Source: Gymnogyps californianus
Lineage: Eukaryota > Chordata > Aves > Accipitriformes > Cathartidae
NCBI RefSeq assembly: GCF_018139145.2
Contig: NC_059486.1
Span: 10,168,001-10,232,000 of the forward strand
Length of the DNA: 64,000 nucleotides
Direction: 5' to 3'
The notes under the pieces are model-generated. The model was given only the letters and a program-made list of their open reading frames with translations. It did no database searches and had not been told where the DNA came from. Position 1 is the first letter of the stretch, and each line of letters begins with the position of its first letter. This document shows positions 12,201 to 24,158 of this stretch, one piece after another. The position numbers were made by a program, and so were the translations under genes.

Positions 12201-14820
12201 CTTTTTATATTTTAAGGTGAAACTTAAGTACAGTCCCTTTCTCCATTCAGATCACTAAGTATTACCAAGTAAGTTTATTTTAAAGATGTAATCTTCTTGC
12301 ATTAGGCAGAATTAACATTATGTCTCTAAAAATGCAAAGGAAGTGGTTCAGTTGTATTATAGGTGAACAGTAGGGCTTTCCAAAACCTTGGAATGTTTTG
12401 GAGCAGTGGAGAGGCACACAGCTGCATGCCCTGCATTGCTGCTGCTAAAAATCCCAACAGCATGCCCAGATTCAGGCACACACACATACTACTGAATTGA
12501 ACCATATCTGGAATTGAAGCTGTGTGTCAGTGTTTGGCAGAATCTGAACTGCTAAGGAAAACTCAGAATATTGACAGAAGATTTATTATCCTGGTCATAC
12601 ACCATTTATGACAAATGCTTCATATTTCAACTTAATCAGATGTTGGCAGCTGTACCTGGCAAGACATAGATTAAGAAAATGAAGTAATAGTAGGGTAGGA
12701 GTGAATGCAGATGCAGTGTGAAGGATATGGGAAAGACAACTGTTTAACCATATACACTGCAATATACGGTGCCATTAAACCACCCAGACCTGCGTAAATT
12801 CCGATCTGCTCTTGTAAGGCCATTCCAGGGCCCACCAGATTCAAGGAGAATATTTTTATTGATATGAAGCTGTTAAATCAGTTTTATATGATATCTTAGA
12901 AGGAAGAATGTGCACTAGTTTCATTGGCAGCAGAACTTGTTAAACAATTCAAACACATTTTACCCTTTCATTTTTGCTGTTATTAAAATAGCGTTGTTAC
13001 CAATAGTACTTGTCCCTTCCCTCTTTCTTCCCCACCACTTTTCCCCTTTCTCTATTCAGGCTACCTCCAGTTTAATAGCAATTCAACTTACTGCACGAAG
13101 GGATAATTTTCCCAGATATGTAGAAATTTATCACAGCAGTTGTCATGGCAAACTCACAGTTTTTATTCTTGAATTCTCATCATATTTTCAGTAGATAAAA
13201 TAAAGAAAGTAAAAGTTGTACAATTATGAGAGAAGTTGGTTTGCAACTTGGGGACTTTTAAAAATTTGAGAGATCCAGAAAATTAAAAATCTAAGAAACT
13301 ATTAAGGATATTTGGTATTAATTAGCAACAATTGTCATTTCTTGCATTGAAACGAAATGAGATGATCACTGCCTTTGCCTAGTAATGAGAAACAAAACCT
13401 AAAAGTGTGAAATCAATTACTTCTATGATTGTTGTGTTAAGCATTATGCAATCAGCGGCTGCTTTGCATTCATAACACATCCAGAATCTCCTGTCTGAAT
13501 AAGCTCAATTATTCTAGCTGTTTCTCTAAACCTTTGTTTCTTCTGAAACTAAAATCTTTGATTGCAATAATAGTGCAATTTACTGCAAAATTCTTTTTCA
13601 TCCTATGGTATAAATTGGCAGAATCAATATGTAATAATATTTTGAAGGTCCTACATTTCAATTATACTCAAACTTATGCATAGGTTACAAATTGCTTTAA
13701 TTGGGGACGTGTGAGGCAAATGCATAGGCTCTGGAAAATTGTTTCAGATATTGTTTTATTCTTGTCACTTCTTTTTTTCTTAATAAACATTTCCAAGAAC
13801 AATGAAACTGTTTTGCCTGAGAGAGCCGGATAAAAAACATGGACACTTTCTCTAGTGAAAATATTGATTCCTTCCCATAATGTGAATATAATAATTGAAA
13901 GGATAAGATCAAATAGTGGCATCATACTGCCGTGTAGATATTTCTGTACATAAGTCAGAATTTTGTTGAATGAGAACTGTATTATTTTGATCTAAAGATA
14001 ATTTAGAATTTTCTGTTTCATATCATGCAGGTGATTTCTGAAAAGTTTGGAGTATATGCAATACTAAATTCCTTCATATTTCAAGTCCACAAATAGGACG
14101 ATAGATAAGTAACCTTGTCCACTTACTTAAAAAAGAAACAAAACATGACCAAGACCTTTAAATGTTGATAAATAATATTTACAGAATTAACCTACCTGAA
14201 TTATGATTATTAAAATATTAAATGTTATTCACTTTATTTCAGCATTGTAAATATAACAGCCTCTTAAGGAGTTGTAATTGCTGGAGGCATATAAATTGGA
14301 GACCTTTTGGATTGAATGGGAAGGGGGTCTTGCACTCTTGAGCTCTTCAAGTTCACTGGATTTGTTCATTTCCTGAGGACTGGGAGAAATGCATGTCTGT
14401 GTTTGGTGAAGTCGTAGTCTCAAGAATAGAGCTAATTAAAATAACAAAACAGACTTTTTTATGATGGATGTGCTGTTTTGCTGAAACTGAAAAAGTTTCA
14501 CAGAAATATACTGAGCTGAATAAAAAGTTTAATAGGTGGAGTGTCTGAGGTCCAGGATAAAATGTTGAGAAGAAAAAAAGCATTCTTACAGTAGCTAATA
14601 ATGCTCTAGTGCACTCAAATGGAATTGGGGATATATGGTCAGGTTCCTGTTCCGCTTCATTTGCTTCATCTCTCAGTCCTTTTGCAGAACTCTTCTCTTT
14701 TCTATACATATTAACAGGGGCAGAGACAGACTGCTTTCTAAACAAGGAGGTTAGGACTCTCGCCTGGGATGTGGTCCCAGGGATGCTATGCTGAGCTCAC
14801 TGCTGCCTGAGCCACTTCTG

Positions 14821-14833
14821 TGCTGAGTCAGCA
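14821..14833. promoter_or_regulatory. Perfect MAF recognition element
   Basis: The 13-bp palindrome TGCTGAGTCAGCA is an exact copy of the T-MARE consensus bound by large and small MAF proteins and MAF/NFE2-type or BACH dimers. It includes the TGAGTCA AP-1 core. Whether it is used here is unknown; no gene is nearby in the window. Confidence 0.4.
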
Positions 14834-17800
14834 TAAAATTAAGCTGACCAAGAAAAAGTTTTCTGCAAATTGTTCACTCTTTATGAGATTAGTTTTCCAC
14901 TGGCTTAGCATATTCAAACAGGTCTGACTGACACTGACATGAGTGCACAGGCAGGAACAGGAAGAATGTGTAGGTGTGGAAGAGGACAGTTTCATATCAG
15001 CAAACATCACAAATACATAATGCTTGACCTTTTTTCATAAACCAAAATGTCTCCGGTTTCACCTACACCTATTTGAGTGCAATTGGAACAATCATAATAG
15101 TTTTCTATCTCAGACTAAGATCAATTTTCTTAATATTTTCTTAAATATGTTTAATTTGTTTTAGTCTATGTTAATCAAAGCCATTTCTTTTCCCCCCCCC
15201 TGTCTTAGGGAGATACAGCAAGTTCTTTTGCATACTTCTTATGCATTAAACCAATTTGATGCATTATGCATTCTGCTTACAGGATGTTGGAATAACAATG
15301 TCTAAGATTAATTTTGGCATTTTGGGGTACATGTGAATCATGAAAAACGGAGTGCATGAGGTTTTATACGTATTCCCCAATATGAACAATAATATTTCTT
15401 AAGTTGACTACTGTAAATCAAGTTTCATTCTTTACTGGCTTGCAATGCTGCACTTAAATCTCACTAAACCATAAGCTTATTTCACAAGTTTGTATTAATG
15501 CATTTTGTGAGAGGCTTAGAAAAACATGTCAACTGTTCTGTACAGGGAAGCTGAGGAGCTGGAAAGGACTGTATTTTAAGCCTTATTCCTGCTTACCTAA
15601 CTCTTAAGTTTCAAAATCTCTTTCATACTTCCTTATACATGTCACATGAATAACACGCATAATGCTAACAGTATGACCATGATTCTGCCAGCATTCTGGT
15701 TTTCTTACAATCGTCATTTCTCCCTTTTGGCTAGCAAATCTTTGCATTTCTTCATGGATATAGAATTCATCTACTCTGATAGAAGGCCTTTTTGAGCAAC
15801 AATTCCAAATATCAGAGGTGGTAACTGGAAGGAAGTGGCATTTGCAAGTACATAAACATGGGTGTTACAGCAAGGCCAAAGGAAAAAAATGCCTGGCTAA
15901 ATCTCTGACCACACACCCTGCCCACTAACTCTTCTGTGACTTCTGTCACACAGCAATTCCAGAGTGGCTCATCTGGAGTCCTGGCAGAGATTTGATTGAG
16001 ATAGAGTAGGAATATATATCTGTTATGGAATTCTGCAACGGCTTTTTTTTTTTTCCCTCTCAGCTCCCAGGTAGTCTCAAAATAAAGTAGGAAGCAATAC
16101 AATTGGGAGAGTTGCTTTGTAAAATCAATCAGCACCAAAACTGTGATGAATTTTACACAGGTTTAAGTCTCTTGTTTTCTTGAGCTGTCAGTACACAGAC
16201 AGTGGAAACACTTGGATGATACTGATGTCTCTGTTCCAGAGCTATTATAATGATGGCAGAGTAGGCTGAGTTCCTTTCCCTTTCAGGAATGACTGTTGCT
16301 TTCAAAGCCTTTATACCTGCTAATGCATACAGAAGAAAGAACATACCTTGCTTTTTCAAAACAGCAGATGCTGTATGCAACTGAAAATGTATTTCTCAGA
16401 AAGACAGATCTCTTTCATAGACAGCAATACATGGTAATACAGTTGGGTATAGAATATATTTTGTAGATGAGTATGCAAAGTGGTTTTGATCTAAAAATTG
16501 GAAAGGGAAATATGCACTACCAATAAGTAGTTCTTTGATTAGAACTCTTTGTGAAATATTATATACCTAAAACAACTTAGAGAAATTGCTCCAATTTTTC
16601 CATTTTTTATTTCTTCTTGATTTTTCTCTACCTTGCTCATACATTTTTGATTCAGTAGTCTCAGAGACAATCTGCTGTATAAGGATGTAGCTTTAAATAC
16701 CTCTTCTGTTCTGAAATGGTGTACAACAATATGAAAAATTGATTTATTTTTCATCAAGTATCCAGAGTAAATTACTATATTTACATATTTTGGAAATTAT
16801 TTATCTTAAAACTGAGTGAATCCATTGCTTGATATCCTTTTGGTTCACTTTTTACATGCTTTTGAACAACTATCACACATTCTTATGGTGTTTAGGTTTT
16901 ATGTTTCCATATGCAAGTAATAAAAAAACAGAATTCTGTGCCTCAATTTCCACACAGAATTTACATGTTCACATTTATTCATGTGAGCACCCTTACCAAA
17001 TAAACTGGGCTTTCAGAATGTAAACTAGAATGCATGTTTAGGTATTGTTAAATACTGATTTCATACGAGAAAAGTTGATCTGCCAAATGGGCTTGATGTT
17101 AGGTACAGAGAGCTCACTGGAACAATTTCTACTGATTGCATATGAAGTCCAGCTGAGGCTGACAAATACTAGATGGTCCTGTTGACTAATGGTTTGAGGG
17201 GCATAGAGAAAGCAAACCTCACTGACAGCTCTTTATAATCAATCTACACAGTAAGAATATTTTTGTCTATTTCAAGTGGATTCCTTCAGAGATCAAACAT
17301 TGCTTACAGATATTCCAGGATCTAAGAAGGAGGCAAAGCTCGATAAATCATTTGCTTGTTTACTCAGTGGAAATTCAGGCACAAAGTTATGTTCCCTTCA
17401 TTCCGTTTTCCTTTTTAATGTTAAAATACTTGCCAAGTTAGGAACCTTTAGAAACTTATTATTGCTCTTGCTGAATTTTAATTTTACTTCTCAGAGAGTT
17501 CTTGCAGTTGACCTTTAATTTAAAAATAGCTTTATATTCACTTTAAACTTCCATGAAGTTTTCTATTTAAGAGTTTGGTTTAGCTGCTGAGTAACTTAGT
17601 TTCTTTTGTTTTTCTTAAAGGTCATATTTTCTTGGATTTTATGTACAAAATCTTGAGGTCAGAACATTTGCATTCAGAAATGCTACTTAATATGCTGAAA
17701 TCTAATACATATAGTAGTAAATTACATGCCAAAATTAACAATAGCCATGTAAGTCCTTGGATTTCAACTGTTTAATGTTGGAACAAACCAGACAATGATT

Positions 17801-18698
17801 CATTATGCTTTCTTCTGTGATCTTAAGAGAATGATATTAAGCGTCACAAGCATTTTCTCCAAGATTACAAGGGTTCAAACACTTTTTGGAATCCACAAGA
17901 TTTTAAAGTCTTTGTGAGAGCAGTTTCCATTTCATTGATATCTTCTAGTGAATTGTAGCATATGCGCTTTCTTAATGATCTGGCATACACGCATTACTGT
18001 GGCAACCACTATAAATCATGACTGAGAATTTAGCAGTCTCACACAAAACAAAGTTGAAGTCAAGCGCACTTGGAAAACTCAAGTGGTAATGCTTCTGTCA
18101 TTTATGTCACATGACTTGCACACATAAAAGGTGGTACTGGATCAAGACAAAGGCCCACCTCACAACTGAGGCCAACAGCAGATGCTTAGGAAAGAGTACA
18201 AGAAAATCAAGCATGTAGTGTAATTTCCACATACCAGTCAATACTCTAGATTAACTTTATGTTAACACAGAATATTCTTTTTTTCCTCCTGTAATTTAAG
18301 TGAATTTCAATATTGGAGAATGTCTTTAAATGTGAAATTTTTTAATAATTTTAATTCTGAGATAGTTTCCAGTTAATACTAGACCCAGTACATTCACATC
18401 CAGGTTAAAATACTTCACAAAAAAAAAAGTTATTTCCTCTCTTGGTGAAATTTGAGCAGATGCAGATGAGTCACAGCCAGTTCCAACAGCCAAGAGGCTT
18501 CTGTGCATTATCCATATTTCATCAAGCATGAACAATTCCCACTGAAGTCAAAGGGATGTTACCTGTGGTGTCTTTAGATATGTTGGGACTTTAATGTCTG
18601 TGATCTAAAAATATACTTTTCTTCTGCACAATTTACAAGGTGTTCTGAAAGGTTAAGGATAGCCAGGTTGTCAATTGGCAGTCATCAGTGTCATTTGC

Positions 18699-18785
18699 CA
18701 CCATTTTGTAGGTGGGAAAATTGAGGCACAGAGAGGTTAAGATATCTGATGGTAATGTGGTGAGAGTGATAATCCAGAGATGAAA
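18699..18785 (+). mobile_element. MIR-like ancient SINE core
   Basis: The run from CCATTTTGTAGGTGGGAAAA through TTGAGGCACAGAGAGGTTAA closely follows the MIR/CORE-SINE central domain (CCATTTTACAGATGAGGAAACTGAGG... in the family). The downstream part is worn. MIR is an old tRNA-derived SINE with an L2-like tail that is shared across amniotes and is sparse in birds. The head and tail are not recognisable, so only the core is annotated. Confidence 0.65.
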
Positions 18786-21263
18786 TCACTGTTCCTCTGA
18801 ATGGGAACACCTACTGATTTCAGTTGAGCTAGCAGTGTCCCTACAGACTTTGACTTTGAACCTCATTTTTGACACTTCTGTAGCCTCTACTTATAGTGAG
18901 GAAACAAGAATCCATTTCATTTCCTGAATTACAAAAGCAACATCACTCTCCTTCCTCCACACAGAAGCATGTAGTTTCTTTTTGCTGTTAAGTAGCAAAA
19001 CCAATACTTTCAAAAAAAACCAATGCTGCCAATTCATGGCTTTAAGGGATACAAGAACAATAACAATACTACACCTTAACTCCTTTAGAGGCCAATTAAG
19101 CATAGTGAAGTAATCCAACTTTTTTAAAAATCATAAAATGCATAGTATACCTAGGGAAGACATATGTCCAAACAGTTAAAACATCATATTGACAGTATTG
19201 AAACAAATGATGCATTTTCCTCTAAAATAAATGAATGTTAGAAAGTGGTCTAATGGTCACAGCATAAAGGTGGGAGTGAGAAGACCCTGAAACTGAAGAC
19301 TTCTGAGATTCTCATATTGTTTAATGTTTGACTGGAAAAGACCCTCAAGAAATATGACACCGTATTCTGGCATGATTTTCCCATGTGTATAGATATACAT
19401 TTCTTTTCAGTTGAGACTCCCAAATGTGTTTCATACAGGCAAAAAATATCCTTTTCCAAGCCTGAATTCTTTTATGCTTCAGCAGTTTATTTGACTATAG
19501 CTATCATTTACATTGATGTATATTAGACAGCAAAAATATCCATTACTGGTAGGGGTAGCTGTTTCAGTCCCTCTCACCATTTTCAGCTGAAAAGAAATGC
19601 ATTGTGTAAAACAGCAATGAAAGTTTCCTGGCCTTTCTTTCCTGTGCTTCACGTTAGAAGCCTAAGGCACGCTGAAAGATGATGAAGAACCTCTTTTTCT
19701 AGCCCAAAGGCATGTCATCAATATTGTCAGCTTTCCTCATTGCTAATGTCTATTGTCTCGGTCAGTGGTTTTCCCAATCTCAGACCTTTTTGAGGTAAAT
19801 GTAATGGCAGCATCCATAGGTTATATTTGTAAACAGTGTTCTGCTTTTTTGAATGATGAGTATGGGCTATCTTGCTGGTATAAATATGAACACTTAGACC
19901 TAGACTACAAATGTACTTAGATGATTGATTGCAGTTAAAACTTCAATCAGAATTTGATGCCAAAATGGTATTGTGGCACATGGCTTTACCCTATTTGTTT
20001 CTGTGTACAGAACAGACAGTTGGTATGCAGACCTACCTCTGCCTAAACTGAGGGACACATGAAATGTTTTCCAAGGTATTGCTCCAGCCTCTGCCAAGCT
20101 TTGCCAGGAGTAAAATGCTGTAGAATACTCTACTTTTGCCTTTAATGGAGGTATTAATCCAAAGCTACCAAAAAACTTGTTGCAAACAGGAATGAATTTA
20201 ATTTTATGGTAGTGTTGGGTTAGTATTATTATTAAACCTGATGTATTATTACTGATGAAAAACCTCAGGCAGAGAACGTATTAATTTTTCCAGTTCCTTT
20301 AGTTTGAGAAGTAGATCCATAAATAATACATAAATCTGTAGCTACTGTCCCTCTCCTTAAGCCATTTCTTATTTTTTGTAAATGTATGATTTCTTTAAAG
20401 GTTAGTAGGACAACATCAGAAAAGAAATAGTATAACCCTAGGAAATATAATTGAAATGATTTCTAAATCATTGTGACCTTGTGACTGCAGTTTCTGCTGA
20501 TAGCAGTCACTCTATTTTTTCTGAAGATCATGAGTGAAATATTATTCTCATGCTGTAAAAGAAACCTCAGTTATTTGTACCAGTATGTGGAGAAGCAAGG
20601 CACAAGACAGTTTTTTGAATGCTTCCTAGCACCACTCAGAGAAATTCTGAATGGTGTTTGGCAGTGGGACATCAGTATTGCTTAGCAGTTGCTAAGCACT
20701 CCCTGATGGGCTGCAAATACCTAAATTAATATTCTCTTTCTGACAAGGGGATTAATATGCAAGATACATATTGAGACTCATCATCTAAGTTGTCCTGAAA
20801 GTCTCTTCAGTTTTCGTTGTTGAACTTCACCTCTTCCCAACAAAAACTACAGTTTATTGCTGAACACGAAGGTAAAAGGTTTGGTAATTCCTGAAGCTGG
20901 TTAATTCCAGGAGCGTGGGTACTTCTTTTTCACTGGGTGAGAAAGATGTTGAAGGTATTCTTAGAGCTGATGCCCCTCTGTCCTCTGAAAGAAGCTTTCC
21001 TGCTCTACACCATTTTTACCCAAAGCCCAATTTTGAATTTAATTTCTCTCAGTCAGAGCCTTACTACAGTCATTTTCTGATTTTCTAGTCAGATAAAGCA
21101 AAAATTCTATTATAACCTGGATGAAATTTTCACTGAGTTTTCACCATTCTAACTCGACACCATTTTCCATTTAAATACTAGTCAGAACCTGATATAGAAT
21201 AAGATAGCTGATCGTTTCTGAAACTTTAGTTTATGGAACTGATTTTCTCATAGAAATACAAAA

Positions 21264-22917
21264 GATGTACAAAAGGTTTCTATAAATACATTAGCAACAA
21301 AAGGAGGGTTAAGGAGAATCTCCATCCTTTATTGGATGTGGGGGGGAACATAGTGACAAAGGATGAGGAAAAGGCTGAGGTACTTAATGCTTTCTTTGCC
21401 TCAGTCTTTAATAGTAAGATCAGTTGTTCTCCAGGTACCTAGCCCCCTGAGCTGGAAGACAGGGACGGGGAGCAGAATGAAGCCCCCATAATACAAGGGG
21501 AAATGGTTAGCGACCTGCTACACCACTTAGACACACACAAGTCTATGGGGCCAGATGGGATCCACGCAAGGGTACTGAGGGAGCTGGCAGAAGTGCTCAC
21601 CAAGCCACTTTCAATCATTTATCAGCAGTCCTGGCTAACCAGGGAGATCCCAGTTGACTGGAAGTTAGCAAACGTGATGCCCATCTACAAGAAGGGTCGG
21701 AAGGAGGATCCGGAGAACTACAGACCTGTCAGCCTGACCTCGGTGCTGGGGAAGGTTATGGAGCAGATTATCTTGAGTGCCATCACGCAGCACGTACAGG
21801 ACAACCAGGTGATCAGGCCCAGTCAGTATGGGTTTATGAAAGGCAGGTCCTGCTTGACTAACCTGATCTCCTTCTATGACAAGGTGACCCGCTTAGTGGA
21901 TGAGGGGAAGGCTGTGGATGTTGTCTACCTAGACTTTAGTAAAGCCTTTGACACCATTTCCCACAGCATTCTCCTGGAGAAACTGGCTGCTCACGGCTTG
22001 GACAGGTGTACTCTTTGCTGGGGAAAAAACTGGCTGGATGGCCGGGCCCAAAGGGTGGTGGTGAATGGAATTAAATCCAGTTGGCGGCCAGTCACAGGTG
22101 GTATTCTCCAGGGCTCAGTATTGGGGCCAGGTCTGTTTAATAACTTTATCAATGATCTGGACGAGGGGATCGAGTGCACCCTCAGTAAGTTTGCAGACGA
22201 TAGCAAGTTGGGCAGGAGTGTTGATCTGCTTGAGGGTAGGAAGGCTCTACAGAGGGATCTGGACAGGCTGGATCGATGGGCCGAGGCCAATTGTATGAGG
22301 TTCAGCAAGGCTCAGTGCTGGGCCCTGCACTTGGGTCACAACAACCCCATGCAACGCTGCAGGCTTGGGGAAGAGTGGCTGGAAAGCTGCCCAGCAGAAA
22401 AGGACCTGGGGGTGTTGGTCAACAGCCAGCTGAATATGAGCCAGCAGCGTGCCCAAGAAGGCCAATGGCATCCTGGCTTGTATCAGAAATAGTGTGGCCA
22501 GCAGGACTAAGGAAGCGATTGTCCCCCTGTACTCAGCACTGGTGAGGCCGCGCGTCAAATACTGTGTTCAGTTTTGGGCCCCTCACTACAAGAAAGACCT
22601 TGAGGTGCTGGAGCGTGTCCAAAGAAGGGCAACAAAGCTGGCGAAGGGTCTAGAGCACAAGTCTTACGGCCTCAAGTTGCACCAGGGGAGGTTTAGATTG
22701 GATAGTAGGAAAAATTTCTTCACTGAAAGAATTGTCAAGCATTGGAACAGGCTGCCCAGGGAAGCGGTTGAGTCACCATCCCCGGCGGTATTTAAAAGAC
22801 AGGTAGATGTGGTGCTTAGGGACATGGCTTAGTGGAGGACTTGGCAGTGCTAGGTTAACAGTTGGACTTGATGATCTTAAAGGTCTTTTCCAACCTAAAC
22901 AATTCTATGATTCTGAG
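21264..22917 (+). mobile_element. CR1 LINE, 5'-truncated, 1.65 kb
   Basis: This is the longest CR1 non-LTR retrotransposon copy here. It starts within ORF2 at about 21,264 and runs through the reverse-transcriptase domain, the C-terminal region, the stop at 22,830-22,832 and a roughly 85-bp 3' UTR. It ends in ATTCTATG/ATTCTGAG units near 22,917. The start is approximate because similarity fades into unique DNA, and I see no target-site duplication, as is usual for CR1. Its 3' UTR (GATGATCTTAAAGGTCTTTT) differs from the copy at 33.7 kb, so the two belong to different subfamilies. It is markedly more GC-rich than its flanks. It is inactive: a nonsense codon, an 8-bp frameshift and a large internal deletion are described in separate entries. 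Confidence 0.95.
21278..22832 (+). pseudogene. CR1 ORF2 (reverse transcriptase) pseudogene
   Basis: This encodes the middle and end of a CR1 ORF2 protein, which in intact elements copies CR1 RNA into DNA at a nicked target. The N-terminal endonuclease is missing. Reading from 21,278, there is a nonsense TAG at 21,440-21,442 (CAG is the expected codon), then an open frame to 22,492. Reverse-transcriptase blocks are clear: [30 protein letters not shown], motif [10 protein letters not shown] (21,926-21,952), a motif B region [12 protein letters not shown], and catalytic motif C FADD (22,190-22,201). Near 22,450 the frame shifts. The coding sequence resumes in another frame as [17 protein letters not shown] and [17 protein letters not shown], skips 51 codons near 22,667, then ends with [15 protein letters not shown]. 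The catalytic aspartates are preserved, but the frame is broken. No intact product is possible. Confidence 0.93.
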
Positions 22918-23966
22918 ATTGTTTTGCTGTTCAGACTGATTACTCTTTTGGTAATTAGTGTAGTGGGTATGTGGATGCTGTTAGAGGGGCAGTGGAATGA
23001 CAGATGTTCATGGCTACAAAGTTAATGCCTTGACTGATCAAACATCAAAGTACAGAAGCCATTTTTTTAAACAATGGATATAGAGTCAATATTGCTGGCT
23101 ATCTGAAAATTGCTCTTGCAAAATCCAATTGATTCATTACTAGTTAATATGTGTCAGAGCTTGGCATAGTAACATCAGGTATGCACCTAGGAGTTTGTTC
23201 TGTGTCCATCATTGGTGTAAGAGTGAAGAATATTTTCCCTATATGACTGTAAACAAGTGTCTCTCTTTTTTTCTTTCATTTTAAAAAATTTTTCATGTAT
23301 TTCATTAAGCTCTGGGGAAGTAACGTGCTATGCTTTTTTTTCCTGATGTACATTGGAATAATTTTTCTTTCCAACTAAACTCTGATTTACAATCCATAGT
23401 CAATTTAAGAGAGTAGGTGTTGAGCACAAGGTTTCATAGACAAGACATTGCATATCATATTTTATTTAGCTCAGTATTAATATTTAGCAAGTAAAAAAAA
23501 CCAAACCACAAGCTAGTGTAAAAATAATACTTAAAGTTCTATTTTGATGTGGCAAAACTTAAAAAAACCCCCATAATTACTTTATTTTTGTGTGTAATGA
23601 TATTCTATCTTCACCATGAACTTTGTCTAAGACTTGCAGGAATTGTTTCTTTACATGAATTACCACTATGTTTATAGCTAATACTGATTAGAGTATGTTC
23701 AGAAAAACAATGAACAAAACATTTTCAGACTGTTAGGCATTAATTAACTCATTCTCACCTATATGTTTAAGAAAGGAGAGATCACATATGATTTTTCACA
23801 GAGAAATTAAGAATCACACATAATATGCAAGCATTTAGCAGAGGAGGTACACATTACCTGAAAAGGAAGCTTCTATAACAACAATAATTCCTTCAGTTCA
23901 TTTTCAAAACCAATATGTTTTTAACGTTTGATGAAAGAGAATTTATGTATTGCTGGGATAATTTTT

Positions 23967-23986
23967 TATTATTATTATTATTATTT
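23967..23986. repeat. (ATT)n microsatellite
   Basis: About six to seven perfect ATT units preceded by a short T-run. Confidence 0.85.
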
Positions 23987-24144
23987 ATTGCATCTGATTA
24001 TTTATGCAATTATTTATTTGAATGCAGACTTGAGAATTCAAACAAATGCTCACTGTCCATCACAGAGTCATTTTAGAGGGATTTATCAGTATCACAAGTA
24101 ATTATGAATTTAATTTTTTTTTTTTCCAACCTGTTGCTTTTGAA

Positions 24145-24158
24145 TGAGTCACATTCCA
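24145..24158. promoter_or_regulatory. AP-1/TEAD composite motif
   Basis: TGAGTCA (an exact AP-1 site) overlaps by one base with ACATTCCA (a TEAD site). AP-1 and TEAD sites commonly co-occur in enhancers. It lies in a stretch with several TAAT/ATTA homeodomain-like cores, so an enhancer is possible but unproven. Confidence 0.3.

Larger units (their letters stand above)
9299..21262. other. Gene-free unique DNA
   Basis: About 12 kb without a supportable gene. Open frames are short, and the longest (minus strand, 14,353-14,745) matches nothing I know and contains no domain motif. The stretch holds a possible tRNA-derived SINE head around 14,748-14,783, a perfect MARE palindrome at 14,821, a C-run at about 15,193, a T-run near 16,044 and a MIR-like core at 18,699-18,785. 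The rest appears unique and AT-rich. Confidence 0.7.

Noticed and set aside
14353..14745. 130-codon minus-strand open frame
   Set aside because: It is unrecognised, has no motif, lies in ordinary AT-rich DNA and is within the length expected by chance for 64 kb.
16043..16072. T-run followed by CCCTCTCAG, a strong acceptor-like sequence
   Set aside because: The only following donor-like GT is a few bases away, and no open, bounded exon follows.
21991..22558. Other open frames over the CR1 at 21.3 kb on both strands
   Set aside because: These are shadows of the reverse-transcriptase coding sequence.
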